DNA from: Gamarada debralockiae
Lineage: Eukaryota; Ascomycota; Leotiomycetes; Helotiales; Hyphodiscaceae
Assembly: GCA_002803225.1 (NCBI GenBank)
Contig: NXFV01001653.1
Span: forward strand, 1 to 40,751
Direction of reading: 5' to 3'
Length of the DNA: 40,751 nucleotides
Shown: positions 11,598-21,852 of the stretch, piece by piece
Layout: each line of letters begins with the position of its first letter
Numbering within the stretch: position 1 is the first letter of the stretch
Program-made: the position numbers and the translations under genes
The notes under the pieces: model-generated
Told to the model about the DNA's origin: nothing
The model's database searches: none
What the model saw: only the letters and a program-made list of their open reading frames with translations

Positions 11598-14427
11598 CTA
11601 CCTACCCAAATACTCGACCTGCCTCCCACTCCAAGGTGCAATCCTATTCCCCCACCCATAACTCCCCAAAAGCGCCACAAAATCCCTTTTCCCATTTTGA
11701 TCCGCATAATAAAGGCACGTGCGATCCCTGCAATCCCGTCCACCCCGCCCCTGAGCCCACCTCCAATTCCCAAAAGTTGCATTCTTGTCAAAATCCAGCT
11801 CGCCATTCCTCCTCTCCAAAATCCTGCTCAAGCCAGCAAAATTGCCGCTATCGATTGCCGCTAGCACAGGCTCTTCGAGGATGATGGATTCGTGTGAGAG
11901 CAGGAGATCGATTATAGAGAGAAGGTTGGCGCGTTGACGTGGTTTGCGTGGCTGCGTCATTACAGCGATCCATGTTTCGGGTGTGATGGATGCCCCGACT
12001 GTGAGGAGGACGTCGACAATGCGGGGTTCGTCGCCTTTGACGGCTGCGAGGAGACAGGCGTCCACCATGCTGCGCTCAACGTCTAACGAGAGGAGATATT
12101 CGACGACTTCGATAGAGCCACCTCGGCAAGCTAAGTACAAAGGGGTATAGCCCTTAAAGCTCGTACGCCACGGTGTGGCCCCAGCGTCGATGAGGAGTGT
12201 ACAGATGTCGAGTCTGCCTTTCAGCGCTGCCCATCCGAGAGCTGAGTACGCCTCGGTTTCTTTACCATTGGATTGAAGCTGATACACAAGACAATCTGGA
12301 TCTGCATCGAGAGCGATCAAAAATGAGACCCCTTCGAGGCTTCCACCAGCGACGGCGCAGGCCAGAGGAGACATTTCACCTTGACCAGGCCAATAAGCAA
12401 TCTCGCCCACATCAGCTGAGTGCTCGACTAGCAGTTCTAGCATGGCAAAAGCTCTGTCGGAGCTCAGCTGCCAGTGAGAAGGTCGGATGCAGCATATCGC
12501 TCCCATTTGGTGTACGCGATCGACGAGAGTGTTCCTTACAGTATGTCGCTTTACAGTACCCAGTGCAGGTAGAATGAGTCTGACTCCTTCGACATCAAGC
12601 TGGGCCACGAATGTGGCCAAAGTCGAAAACTCGAAAAGGCGATCATTCGCAGTGTCGTACGCTTGGAAGACAACTTTGTTTGCATCGAAGTAATCCTGGC
12701 TCATGAAACATTTCAGGAGCCTCAATCGGCTTCTCGGTGGCATTGTCCGGTCCCTTATGACACGTCCCAAGGATGAAGCTGAGAGTCTCTGGTATTGCGG
12801 CCCGGGGGTGTCGAAAGGACGAAGGTGGTACACATTTGCGTGCGGTGCGAGCTTGGTTGCAAGATCTATGTTGTCTACAAAGAAGGCGGTGATCAAAGCA
12901 TTATCGACAGAAACGCCGTCAGCTCCCATAGTGATAAAATATTCAACAATGTCTGCATGACCAGAAGCCACTGCTACTTGCAGAATATTGTGGTAGACGC
13001 GATCCTTGACCGAGGAGTAATTGACGTTTGCTCCTAGATTAAAAAGTGATGCAACTAGAGAGATATTACCCTCGGCAACCGCATCCTGCAATGCTTCCGC
13101 AAGTTTTGTATATGAGTATCCGCTTGCTGCTTTGTCAGGGTCCGGCGGTTTGTTCTTGAAATACATAGTCTTTTTGCGAACAAGATTGAGGGCATTCCCA
13201 ATGGAAGGTTTCCGCATTGACACCTTTCTCTGAGTCGTTGACTCGGAAATGACCAGAGAAGTGATGCGCTGCACAGCTAGCTGGTCGCTGAACGTTGTAG
13301 AGATAGGTCGGTATTCCTCCTGGGTCCTAGGAGCCATACCGGGTTCGACAATCCTTTGTTCAGGCACAGTCCTGACTGAAGCATCATTGAAACCCATCGA
13401 GCGGAGAGTTCCGAAGTCATCCGGGTCCCATCTTGTACGAATCGGAGTGACTTCCAGCTCGACATAACTTCGGTCTATCGTTTCATTCTCTTGAGGTCCA
13501 GTCTCATTCAACGGTGACGCGGACAGGCTGGTTGAGGGTTCATCTTCCTCAACATCCTGGATTTTGGGCAATGTTGGAGTCCAATGGTCAGATACGACCT
13601 CCTTGTCACTTGCCCGGGATGCATTCACATCCGAATGTATCGCTGGCGCTTTGACGGGTAACAAGAAATCGCATGACCTGCTGATACTCGACGAGGACTG
13701 TGCCAGAGTAGGTGAGCCAAAACTTCGTATGTATTCCGAATATCCGTCTGCGACATGTTGAGAATCATTTTGGGCGGGTTCCGAATGTCCAACCTCTTGG
13801 ACATCAATATGTATCGATATTCTCCCTGACGTTGTCCCGCAGTCGTCCTCCAAAACCTTCGGTGGTATAGGTGGAGCTCGTGTTGGACTCTGAGGAGGTG
13901 TGATCAATTCTATCATCGATTGCCTATTGAATGGATTCCTCCTCGCTCGCGGAGTAGTAGGAGTGTTGAAGAAGGTATTCGAGAAAGCATCATCGGATAA
14001 CCCCAGGTTGAATTGAAGTTCGGACAGGAGGACGAAGAACTCATCCTTACTAAGATAGCCTTGTTGTGTCTCGCAGGCTCTCGGTGCCGAAATATATGTC
14101 GCTCTGAGGGCCTATAATTGTAAGCTTATGCCAAGGATGAAGTAGTGCGGGGAATATATAACTCACGGCTTCCCATATCTCAGCGAGGATATTTTCGGGC
14201 AGATTGGACAATTGAATCACTTCAGCAGCTACTCCATCCGCAATTGAGTCCCACTCGCGTGCGTGCTCCTCAAATATTTGGTCGAATATTTGATATTGTC
14301 TGCCATCAATGTATCCCGTCCGCCCTCCAATTGAGTACGTTATTGACGCGTCAGGCTGTCCCCGCACGAGTGAGAAGGGATTGTCGCTGGAAAACGATGG
14401 TGGAATTGATGCAAGCACGATCGCCAT
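11598..14427 (-). CDS. EH-like domain plus ankyrin repeat protein
   Basis: Two exons on the minus strand: 14427-14167 (87 codons) and 14111-11598. A 55-nt intron lies between them, with GTGAGT donor, CTTAC branch-like site and TATAG acceptor. The product is 924 residues. The N-terminal about 125 residues resemble an Eps15-homology domain: LPENILAEIWEA matches the LPxxxLAxIW helix, and GYLSKDEFFVLL matches the final EF-hand-like segment, with an unusually long insertion between. A low-complexity Ser/Thr/Pro/Glu region follows, then ankyrin repeats over the C-terminal two thirds, for example GYTPLYLACRGGSIEVVEYL. The frame is unbroken and the codon pattern looks coding. An acceptor 42 nt further in (after GAG) would shorten the inter-helix insertion. 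EH domains usually bind NPF peptides in endocytosis; that role is inferred only. The protein may be a signalling or scaffold partner. Confidence 0.72.
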
Positions 14428-14466
14428 TGTGGACCAAGTCGTCGGAAGTCATTGAAGACCTCTCAA

Positions 14467-14718
14467 TCATTGTCTTGGTATTGTGCACATCGTTGCGTCG
14501 CCGTCGAGGTCAAATTCGGGGTCATGGTCGAGATAAAGGCCCTTACGAACGATTGCGACGACTTCAACGGGGCTGAGCAACGGATATCTCTTGGCATTCA
14601 GCATCGTTCTCAATCTTATGCAGTAATGGGCCGCTTTGTGTAGCGAGGCTGATTCTTGCACAGCCTTCTTGATTCGATCTGCTGCTTCGGAGATAAGAAG
14701 AATACGCCGAAGCATCAT
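14467..14718 (-). CDS. Small open reading frame upstream of the EH-ankyrin gene
   Basis: An 83-codon frame begins MMLRRILLISEAADRIKK and ends 40 bp before the start of the EH-ankyrin gene on the same strand. Composition is ordinary for a soluble helical protein, with a basic first half and an acidic end (DHDPEFDLDGD). It may be a separate small gene, an upstream open frame in the EH-ankyrin 5' leader, or an unspliced first exon of that gene. I found no convincing donor joining them. No family is recognised. Confidence 0.3.
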   Translation of the reverse strand: MMLRRILLISEAADRIKKAVQESASLHKAAHYCIRLRTMLNAKRYPLLSPVEVVAIVRKGLYLDHDPEFDLDGDATMCTIPRQ

Positions 14719-15136
14719 GGGCTTTTCTTGCTTAACCTTCCCTTTCCTTCTAGTCTTTCAACTCATCATCTTTTGCTACATATTCCATTAGTGTTGATCG
14801 CATCCAGAAACAAGAAGGCTGATTGAGATATGCGTGATCAGATTAAGTATGTGTTGTACGAGCGCAACATGTGTCAAAGTTCCTTCCAGTGAACGGGCCT
14901 CGGACTCCCCCCGGAATTTCTAGTTTGGAGGTGTTGTTCATCACAACCACCCCTCTCAATCTCGAGTCACCTCTATATTGGAATCCATGACCTTTGGAGC
15001 ATGGGAAGTGACGTTCTGTTTTACCTTTAATTCTTTCGAGGAGTAGTTCTCCCCAGCTACACATGACTCCATTATGGGTAAGAAATGTAGCAATACCTTT
15101 AGCCAATATTGTTCAGCTCGAGTTGAGATTTCTTTA

Positions 15137-15160
15137 TAATAATAATAATAATAATAATAA
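15137..15160. repeat. (TAA)8 microsatellite
   Basis: Eight uninterrupted TAA triplets in non-coding DNA, likely to vary in length between strains. Confidence 0.95.
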
Positions 15161-15639
15161 CTACAGGAGCTTTATCAATGGGGAGGAGCATTAGGTTATA
15201 CTGCGCCTTATGTGCCTCAAATCACCCTGCTACTAATCAGTGCTAGTAATGGCTGCACTACGACGCCAGAATTCGATTCAAACGTCCCCGCATTGGTACA
15301 GGCTAACAGTTGTGATTGACAATAATTTCAATCGGTCTTTCGTTTGCATAGTTCAAATGGCAAGGCTCTCATGCTTTTTTTCCAGGCCCGAAACCGTGCG
15401 TCGACAATGAACGCGTCTTTCGGATCATGCACCTCAAATCGTTGATTTATTCATCATATAAATAGGGTCATATTTACGGCACTGATACTGAACAATCAAG
15501 GGCCATGTTGAGCTCCTGCGTCCCGAAGTCGGAGCGAGGACAGAAGGCGTGAGGAAGAGAGTAGCGGGATTCAATGTCAGAGGCACCCAGATTCGCAATG
15601 TGAATGAACTGAGTGAAGGTGTATCAACGGTTGACATTG

Positions 15640-16580
15640 GGTGTTACTGATGAAGGTACAGAGCGACTCTCAGAGCATTTGAATTGAATTTGCTTGGACA
15701 CCAAGCTCAGCACAAAGCGTTTTCTGCCAAAACGACCCCATCATCACTCTCAATACATATGACGAGAGGGCGGACTATGTGCGTGTACGCCAGACCTTGT
15801 TGGCACAAGAACCTGACAGCTCGTATGTATGCGCGCGAACTATCTGCCTAGAACTACTTGAACGTTAGTTCAAGCTATTCTTAAGATGGGGTACGAGGAA
15901 GACTTACATGGATCAGTTGGCTGTGGTTGAGGTGGCGATGGAGGAGGCGATGGGTTGGTATGGTTCCGAAGTATGTTGTTCGCGTAAGAGAAGGAAGATA
16001 GGTAGAAGAGAGTGTTGAGATATCGAACAGGATGACGAGACTTATGTGGATCGGCTGGTTGTGGTCGAGGTGGTTGAGGTGAAGGCTTGACAGGGCCGCG
16101 AGCCATGTTGTTTCGAGTGAAGAATTTAGGGGAAGGATGTCGAGCAGATGTTGTGCCGTGGTGGCATTGAGTCGAGGAGATTATCGAGCACGGGGTGAGA
16201 TGTATCGTAGGGGGAGCGGTGTTGAGTAGAAGGAGGGATATAGAGAAGTATGTCGAACAGCGTCAGAAGCGTCGCATAGCCGGTGGGACCTCGAGTGAAG
16301 AGGGTTTGTTGGAGTCAAGATGAATCCTGACCAGGAGCAGGTATGTCAAGAGACGATGTGATGGAGTAGTAACCTTATACAGGTGGAGAATCTAAAGGCG
16401 AAGGTAGTAGGTGGTTGCCGACTTAGAAGATGATCAAAAGTGAAGTGCTTTTTGCGGACAGGAGAATAAATAGATTGAAGTACGGTGCTTCCGCTACTAG
16501 TCTAGCTAGATCCCAGGTAAGAGATCTGAATATCGAGAAATAAAACATCAACATGGAGAGGAAGTGATGAGATATATAGC
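15640..16580 (-). repeat. PQPADP dispersed repeat, copy 2
   Basis: On the minus strand a pyrimidine-rich leader precedes an ATG at 16106 (MARGPVKPSPQPPRPQPADP). About 100 bp later comes a second module with NPSPPPSPPQPQPTDPC, closed by GATCCAT|GTAAGT, a consensus donor at about 15910. Beyond it are a CTAAC branch-like site and a block at about 15660-15830 that is alignable by eye with the equivalent part of copy 3 (19390-19560). Both blocks contain a stretch readable as TLCAE followed by TSIQ or NSIQ. Stops and frame differences mean this copy is probably not translated past the first exon. It may be a gene-family relic or a repeat element. Confidence 0.5.
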
Positions 16581-18130
16581 TTTCGGGAGAAGGCAGCCCG
16601 AGGAAGTGGGCTATAAGCTCACCCTAAAAAAAAGAGACCAGAAACCTTGTAAACCCATGTTCCTCCATCTTCAAGCTTTCACCTCCAATTAAACTATTTA
16701 TGGCCGCACTATCATCAAAAAGTAAGAGTAACTGCATCAGAATACAATGTTGCATTGGCCATCTCACGATTTCAGAGACCTTTGGGTGTCTCCTGACAGC
16801 CAATAAGGAGGGGAGTTGCTAAGCGAGGCAGGAAGGGTGAGGCGTACATACGGTGTTTGGGGTAGTGGGGGTGTGTAAAAAATTGCACACCAGACTCAAA
16901 TGGGTTGAGCTGAAAAGGCCAAGCTAAGGACCACTCAGATCTCGTGCGCGCGAAAAGGGCGCGACTTCCTTGTACACCTACCGAGTACGGAATTTTGGAA
17001 CTGAAACATGGGACAGGGCAGCGGGAATAGATTGCGCGCAAGCAGCCGCGGCCCCTTGGGCGATTTTTTCTCATCCTGCTCTGCGCCTTTTAATATTTAG
17101 TGTCTTATGATTAGCGACATTGCTCCTGTCACAACTTCGTTCCGTCAAGTCGTACCTCTTGTAAGTTTCTCAGGTCGTAGGGTCTGTAAATTCATAAGAT
17201 TTAGGGAGAGTGACAGAAAGTGGGAGGAAAGATTATGCTTACTGTCAGCCATTTATTTGCAGCGCACCGTCACCACCTCAGAACTGTGCGGGTATTGGAC
17301 GGCATAATGCTAGGTGCTGGTGTGCCCTGTCGCTGGAATAATGGAGCCACGCCGCCGATCATGATATTTCAAAAAGTGACACAAATGTAAACCTGGGAGC
17401 CAATTCTTCGACAGCAATGCTAAAATGGCAACCCCGAACCTCAATTCTTTGAGCCGCTCACGTGACGGCATCAGAGAGAACTTCCTCTATCGCAGCAACA
17501 CAGTGATGCTCGTTTGGGGCTATTTGGATGTGAGATGGATTCAAACCAGTTTCAATGCTTGCTATAACTTCGTCGTAAATCCGAAAGCATTAATATCTCA
17601 TATCTCCAACTTCTGCACTTCACAACTTGAAAGTCTAGTTACCGCTGACGACTAAAAAGAGTAGCTATGGTGGGACCGTGGGCATTTTGGTGAATCAGCG
17701 GCATAGAGAAAATTTGAAGTATCATAAATCCCTCTCAGATGAAGGACAACAAAGCCGTGACAAGACTTCCAACTGAACTGCGAAAAGTTTTGGCCTGGGC
17801 GGAAGTTTCCTAGCCGAGTAGACAGGGATGAATGCAATGACAAGACACAACTCTCGTCTCATTATTCTTCAAGATGGTAATCATTATATATACAAAAAGC
17901 AAGCCTAGCAGAGATATAAAGGCTGCAAAGGCTGTGACGTGCAAATTATTGATACTTTCGTCCATATCTCACAATAGCATGGTCTTTGAGAAGAGATGAG
18001 GAACTATAACTTTACTCCTTCAAGACCGGTTCCATATCGTAACTGCGCGATTAACAATAGTCCTCCGGTTCCGAATTCCAATATTCTTCATCTCGCACCC
18101 AATACTAGTTTGCAAATCCACGAAGCGGAG
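16581..18130. other. Intergenic region with no supported gene
   Basis: Only short overlapping frames occur on both strands, and none shows a domain, splice partner or signal peptide. The 17.4-17.65 kb plus frame (76 codons, MATPNLNSLSRSRDG...) is unremarkable. I see no RNA gene. Confidence 0.4.
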
Positions 18131-18139
18131 CCCTCAGAC

Positions 18140-19210
18140 TACACAAATATGGTGTCAATAGTATGGCGCCTTCGATTCCTATCTCTCATCGCTTCCGGCG
18201 TTCTTCTTTGGGACATTATGAAGCTGGTCTTATGCAGAAAACCCATCATCCTCCGCGTTTGGCCCAGATCTGGCAAAATACGGTATCGACCATGTCTCCG
18301 CCTTTTATGGTCCGGGTGCTTGAGGTGCATGGCAGTTAACACTCACTGCCTCCTTTGTGAAATGGTCCTTTACCTCATATATACTTGGGCTCGATTTCTA
18401 CCTTGTTGCAGCGTACGCCTACTATCTTACCACCACCGTGGATATTTTGATAAAGTTCGAGAATGATGTAAGTCAGAACGTCTTAGAAACGGACATCGGA
18501 TCGATCATTGCCATCTCTCGGTCGTGCAGGCTTGCCCATCAATCGGCTCTGTGCTGGCTAGCCTCTGCGTCTTCAGTTGGGCACTGGAACGTACCATCGA
18601 CGAGCCGTTCTATACAGCGTATTCCTGTCCCTCTGCCTGTTCGTCGTTGCGAAAGTCGTTGATATTAGTTGTTTAGGACTTTCCATATCGTTGCGCACAG
18701 TCTTGTTCTACTCAGATGCGTCTCGGCCTCAGTTCATTGTGAAACATTCTCGCGGGTTTGGCGTAACCATCTAGAGAATGAATATACGTCGGCACCGTCT
18801 GTTGGATGGGCTTATTGCTATTGACGAGGACATTTGGGAGTCTGCATCATAGCGACACACTTTACTTCTTGCTGTCTCTTGTTCCCTTAATCCTTCTTGG
18901 AACAGAGACGCCGGGACATTTCATTAGTTCCATGGGGTTTCCTTGCTTTATATGGAACTTGGTTAGACGCTGGCTCGTTGGGATGGGGTATTTCTTTTTC
19001 TCTATTTTTGACATCAAAGCGATCATGCCTTTCACAACCTCATACCTGGGCGACCGGAATCAAATGGCTGTCCTTGCCGTCACTGGTCTTACGGTATTTG
19101 ACAGCACCGGTTTCAAAATACGTTCAGAGCCAGAGTTTGTCTTGGCACAGATGCTGTACATCTGTCTGTAAGAGAATGGCCAATTTGATATTTAAAACTT
19201 GGATTGAGCT
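18140..19210 (+). pseudogene. Decayed multi-pass membrane protein gene
   Basis: Reading between frames gives coherent membrane-protein sequence broken by stops and shifts. One frame reads KYGIDHVSAFYGPGA, then two TGA codons in Trp-like positions (about 18217 and 18325), then a hydrophobic stretch FYLVAAYAYYLTTTVDIL. A plausible intron runs from GTAAGT at about 18468 to an acceptor before ACPSIGSVLASLCVFSWAL. A frame change near 18605 leads to YSVFLSLCLFVVAKVV. Further hydrophobic pieces follow to about 19200 (IMPFTTSYLGDRNQMAVLA). The 'D-x-VSAFYGPGAW' signature is one I associate with a fungal family of uncharacterised multi-spanning membrane proteins. That recognition is from memory, so the call is moderate. 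Confidence 0.5.
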
Positions 19211-19369
19211 TATCCACGGATAATCAGGCCTATCAGACGGCGGACACCCACAATATGGGGGATAGAGAAAGAAGTGAGGACGTGTAGCCGCACTCACCAA
19301 TTCATCATAACGGCAAAATATAATTTGCAAAGTCAGTCAAGTAAGTGATGGCGTGTCAATGGTTCATAT

Positions 19370-19995
19370 TTAGTGTCACTGATGAAAGGTACAGAATAAC
19401 TGTGAGAACACTTGAATTGAAGTAGCTGCTACGACAAACTCAGCACAAAGTCTTTCCAGCAAATGGAACCATCAACACTCCTTATCACCCATCATAAGAG
19501 CGCAGACCACGTGTGTACAGCAGACCATGCCAACCCAAGAGCCCTAGAGCCTGTAAGTCTGCCGAAACTATTTCCCTATGACTGCTCAAACGTCAGTTGA
19601 AGGTATTGGGTGGCAGGAAAGGAGGAGGACCAACATGGATCAGTGGGCTGTGGGAGGGCTACTGACGGAGGAGGGGATGGGTTGGTATTGCCCTGTGGCA
19701 TTTTGTTTGTAGGATATTGGGGCCGTGAGATGGACGAGAGTAGTAATGAGGGAGGATGATTATCGAGTAAAGAGGTAGATAAAGAGAAGAGGAAGGTCGA
19801 GGGGAGAGGGATACTGAAGGAGGAAGGCTGTTGAGCATAGGGGAATCTCGAGTGATAAGGGAGATTAAGTGAAGGATGATATCAATTGGGGGGACAGATT
19901 GAAGTATAGTTTTCAGCTGACTTATGCTAGGTTTCAAGTACAGACAAGGAATTCAGGACGGAAGAATAAGATATAGACTTGGAAAGAAATGGAAG
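19370..19995 (-). repeat. PQPADP dispersed repeat, copy 3 (single module)
   Basis: On the minus strand a CT-rich leader leads to an ATG at about 19702 (MPQGNTNPSPPP, then ALPQPTDPC). The donor position is degraded, GATCCATGTTGGT in place of GTAAGT. The block downstream in transcription order resembles the one in copy 2, including the motif readable as TLCAE..TSIQ. Orientation is the same as copy 2 and opposite to copy 1. Only one module precedes the donor, so the two-module form in copies 1 and 2 looks like an internal duplication. Confidence 0.5.
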
Positions 19996-21852
19996 CTCAT
20001 ACAACGTCTTTTCTGTTGTTCGGCATCTCAAAGTCACCAGCATCTTAGCCGAAGCGCGGCCTCGGCCACTGAACTCCTTCAAGAGCTATGACAGTCCCAA
20101 AACAGAAACTGGTCGCCTGATCAAATCAAGGGCACCACCAAAGTACTAGGTCATGCATTACATGCATGTCGAAGCCCTAACAATAGAGTGTTGTATAGTT
20201 TTTGGAGGAAAAGCAGCTGAGGGGAATGGGACAGAGGTTCGCTCAAATTCGTCGGTCTGAACCCTTGAAATCAATCCGCGCTATGCATCTATATGCATCT
20301 GAGATTCCACCCCCAATCAAAGCAGTCAGACCAAGCACACCATCAACAATCCAAGTGACAATATTGGTCCACAAAGAAAGAATCAGCTGGATGTTCATGA
20401 TCTTAAAAGACATGCGCCGCTCTCTCTATTAACGAATCATTTAGGAGAGTACCGGGTAAGCGAAGGGGAGCGATGAGGCTCGCTGTGTTTCATGTAAGGA
20501 AACCATTTCCAAACTGCCACACCACCATGCGCAGGCTGCCAGCCATCATTTTCCTTTTCAAAGAGGAGACGGCAAAAAAGAGAGGATCTCGAATCGCATC
20601 TTCACCTAAACCCTGCGGTGTTGGTGCTCAAGCCACTGAAATTCTGCGAGGGGCCTCCAGGTAATTCCGCTGTCTGGGACTAGGACTGGGAAAATAGAGT
20701 CTGTATTTCTAGGAGTAGATTGGAAAAAGAGAGTGAGCACCTAAATGAAGCAATTGCGCTGGACTTGGATGAGTGCCCGACTTCTCTCAGCCAGATTTCG
20801 CTGCATATTCGTAAATTCTGGGAACCTTGTCAGATGAACTACTGCCTAAGGCACCTCTTTTTGGCTCCACACCTCATTCCACCCTGTATTTAGTCTCCTC
20901 CTACCTTAGATTCTATTCTGCAGAAACTTCTCCCATCCGACAGAAGCGCATACTCCGTATTCGAATATCCAATATGCTCGTTAACCGAGTTGGGCACAGT
21001 GCTGCTAACTTCACCCGTTGGGTACATTGCTCTTAGCTTGCACTAGCGTATACAGTCTTGCTCGTTGCTCCCCTTTGGCACGAAATTGTTGTTATGAGAA
21101 CCCTAATACTGATAGCCTGCTGCCTGTCCCTAGATATCACCGTACCTTCTAGACCTATCAACAGAAATAACTTGCACTGATTAAGCAAATGGCGCAAAGC
21201 AGAAACTATGGATGCATGTATGTAACCCAAGTCTGGGTTGAGTGCCAAAAGCCCGCTGTCGGTTGAGAAGAGAGGAGCTCGTAGCTTCGGACGAGATTTA
21301 TGTGTTGATTTGGTACAATCGACTGGATAGCGGAAGCTTCTACCAGCCGGATCTATCACAAATTACACGAAAAAGAACAGCTTAGGCAGCAACATTCAAT
21401 AGCTCCTGTTTTTCGACTTCTCGCGTTAGGGCATAACTCCCTCAGGCAAAATTCTTCTTCAACCGTTCTTTGAAATCGTTATCAAATTCTGATTATAATG
21501 TAAACAACCAGAAGTGTTAGTTGTGATTGTGACTTTCATCCTAACATGCCTCTGCGTTCGCTCCCAGTATTCACAAGGCTGAACCGCCAATTGCTCCCTT
21601 CGCTCAGGCAGTCACGCGGCGTTATTGAACGAGAACTCCTCAATTCCCTGCGACTAGCGGGATCAAAAAGTATATCCTATAGCACTCTTCCTTCTACAAG
21701 CATGAGTCTCTTGTATCTATAAATCATTTTCTAGCCTAGGAGACTATGGTGCTTTTCTGGCTTTCCCCGATGTGAGATGGTTCAGGCCAATTGTAATATC
21801 TGCTCCAACCTCTTGATAAGCCCGAAGACTGCTTTGCCTTATATTCCTAATT
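19996..21852. other. Intergenic region with no supported gene
   Basis: Short frames only. The one notable item is a 36-nt sequence at 21128-21163 that recurs near 32.37 kb. The final part, next to the beta-galactosidase stop codon, will contain that gene's 3' untranslated region. Confidence 0.4.
21128..21163. repeat. 36-nt dispersed repeat, copy 1
   Basis: The sequence running from CCCTAGATATCACCGTAC to GACCTATCAACA matches 32370-32405 in the same orientation with one mismatch in 36. Similarity fades on both sides. It is probably a fragment of a dispersed element rather than a functional site. Confidence 0.75.

Noticed and set aside
11091..11884. Several overlapping Ser/Pro/Thr-rich plus frames of 83-155 codons
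   Set aside because: They run in different phases through CT-rich DNA, and some lie opposite the 3' end of the EH-ankyrin gene. Composition explains the open frames.
11598..14427. Starting the EH-ankyrin gene at the internal Met at 13916
   Set aside because: The frame is open upstream to 14111 and joins through a good 55-nt intron to an exon with an EH-like motif and ATG at 14427, so the longer model is better supported.
17996..18466. 156-codon plus frame MRNYNFTPSRPVP... as an intact gene
   Set aside because: The neighbouring frame carries the conserved membrane-protein signature through the same DNA, so this frame is a shadow of the pseudogene.
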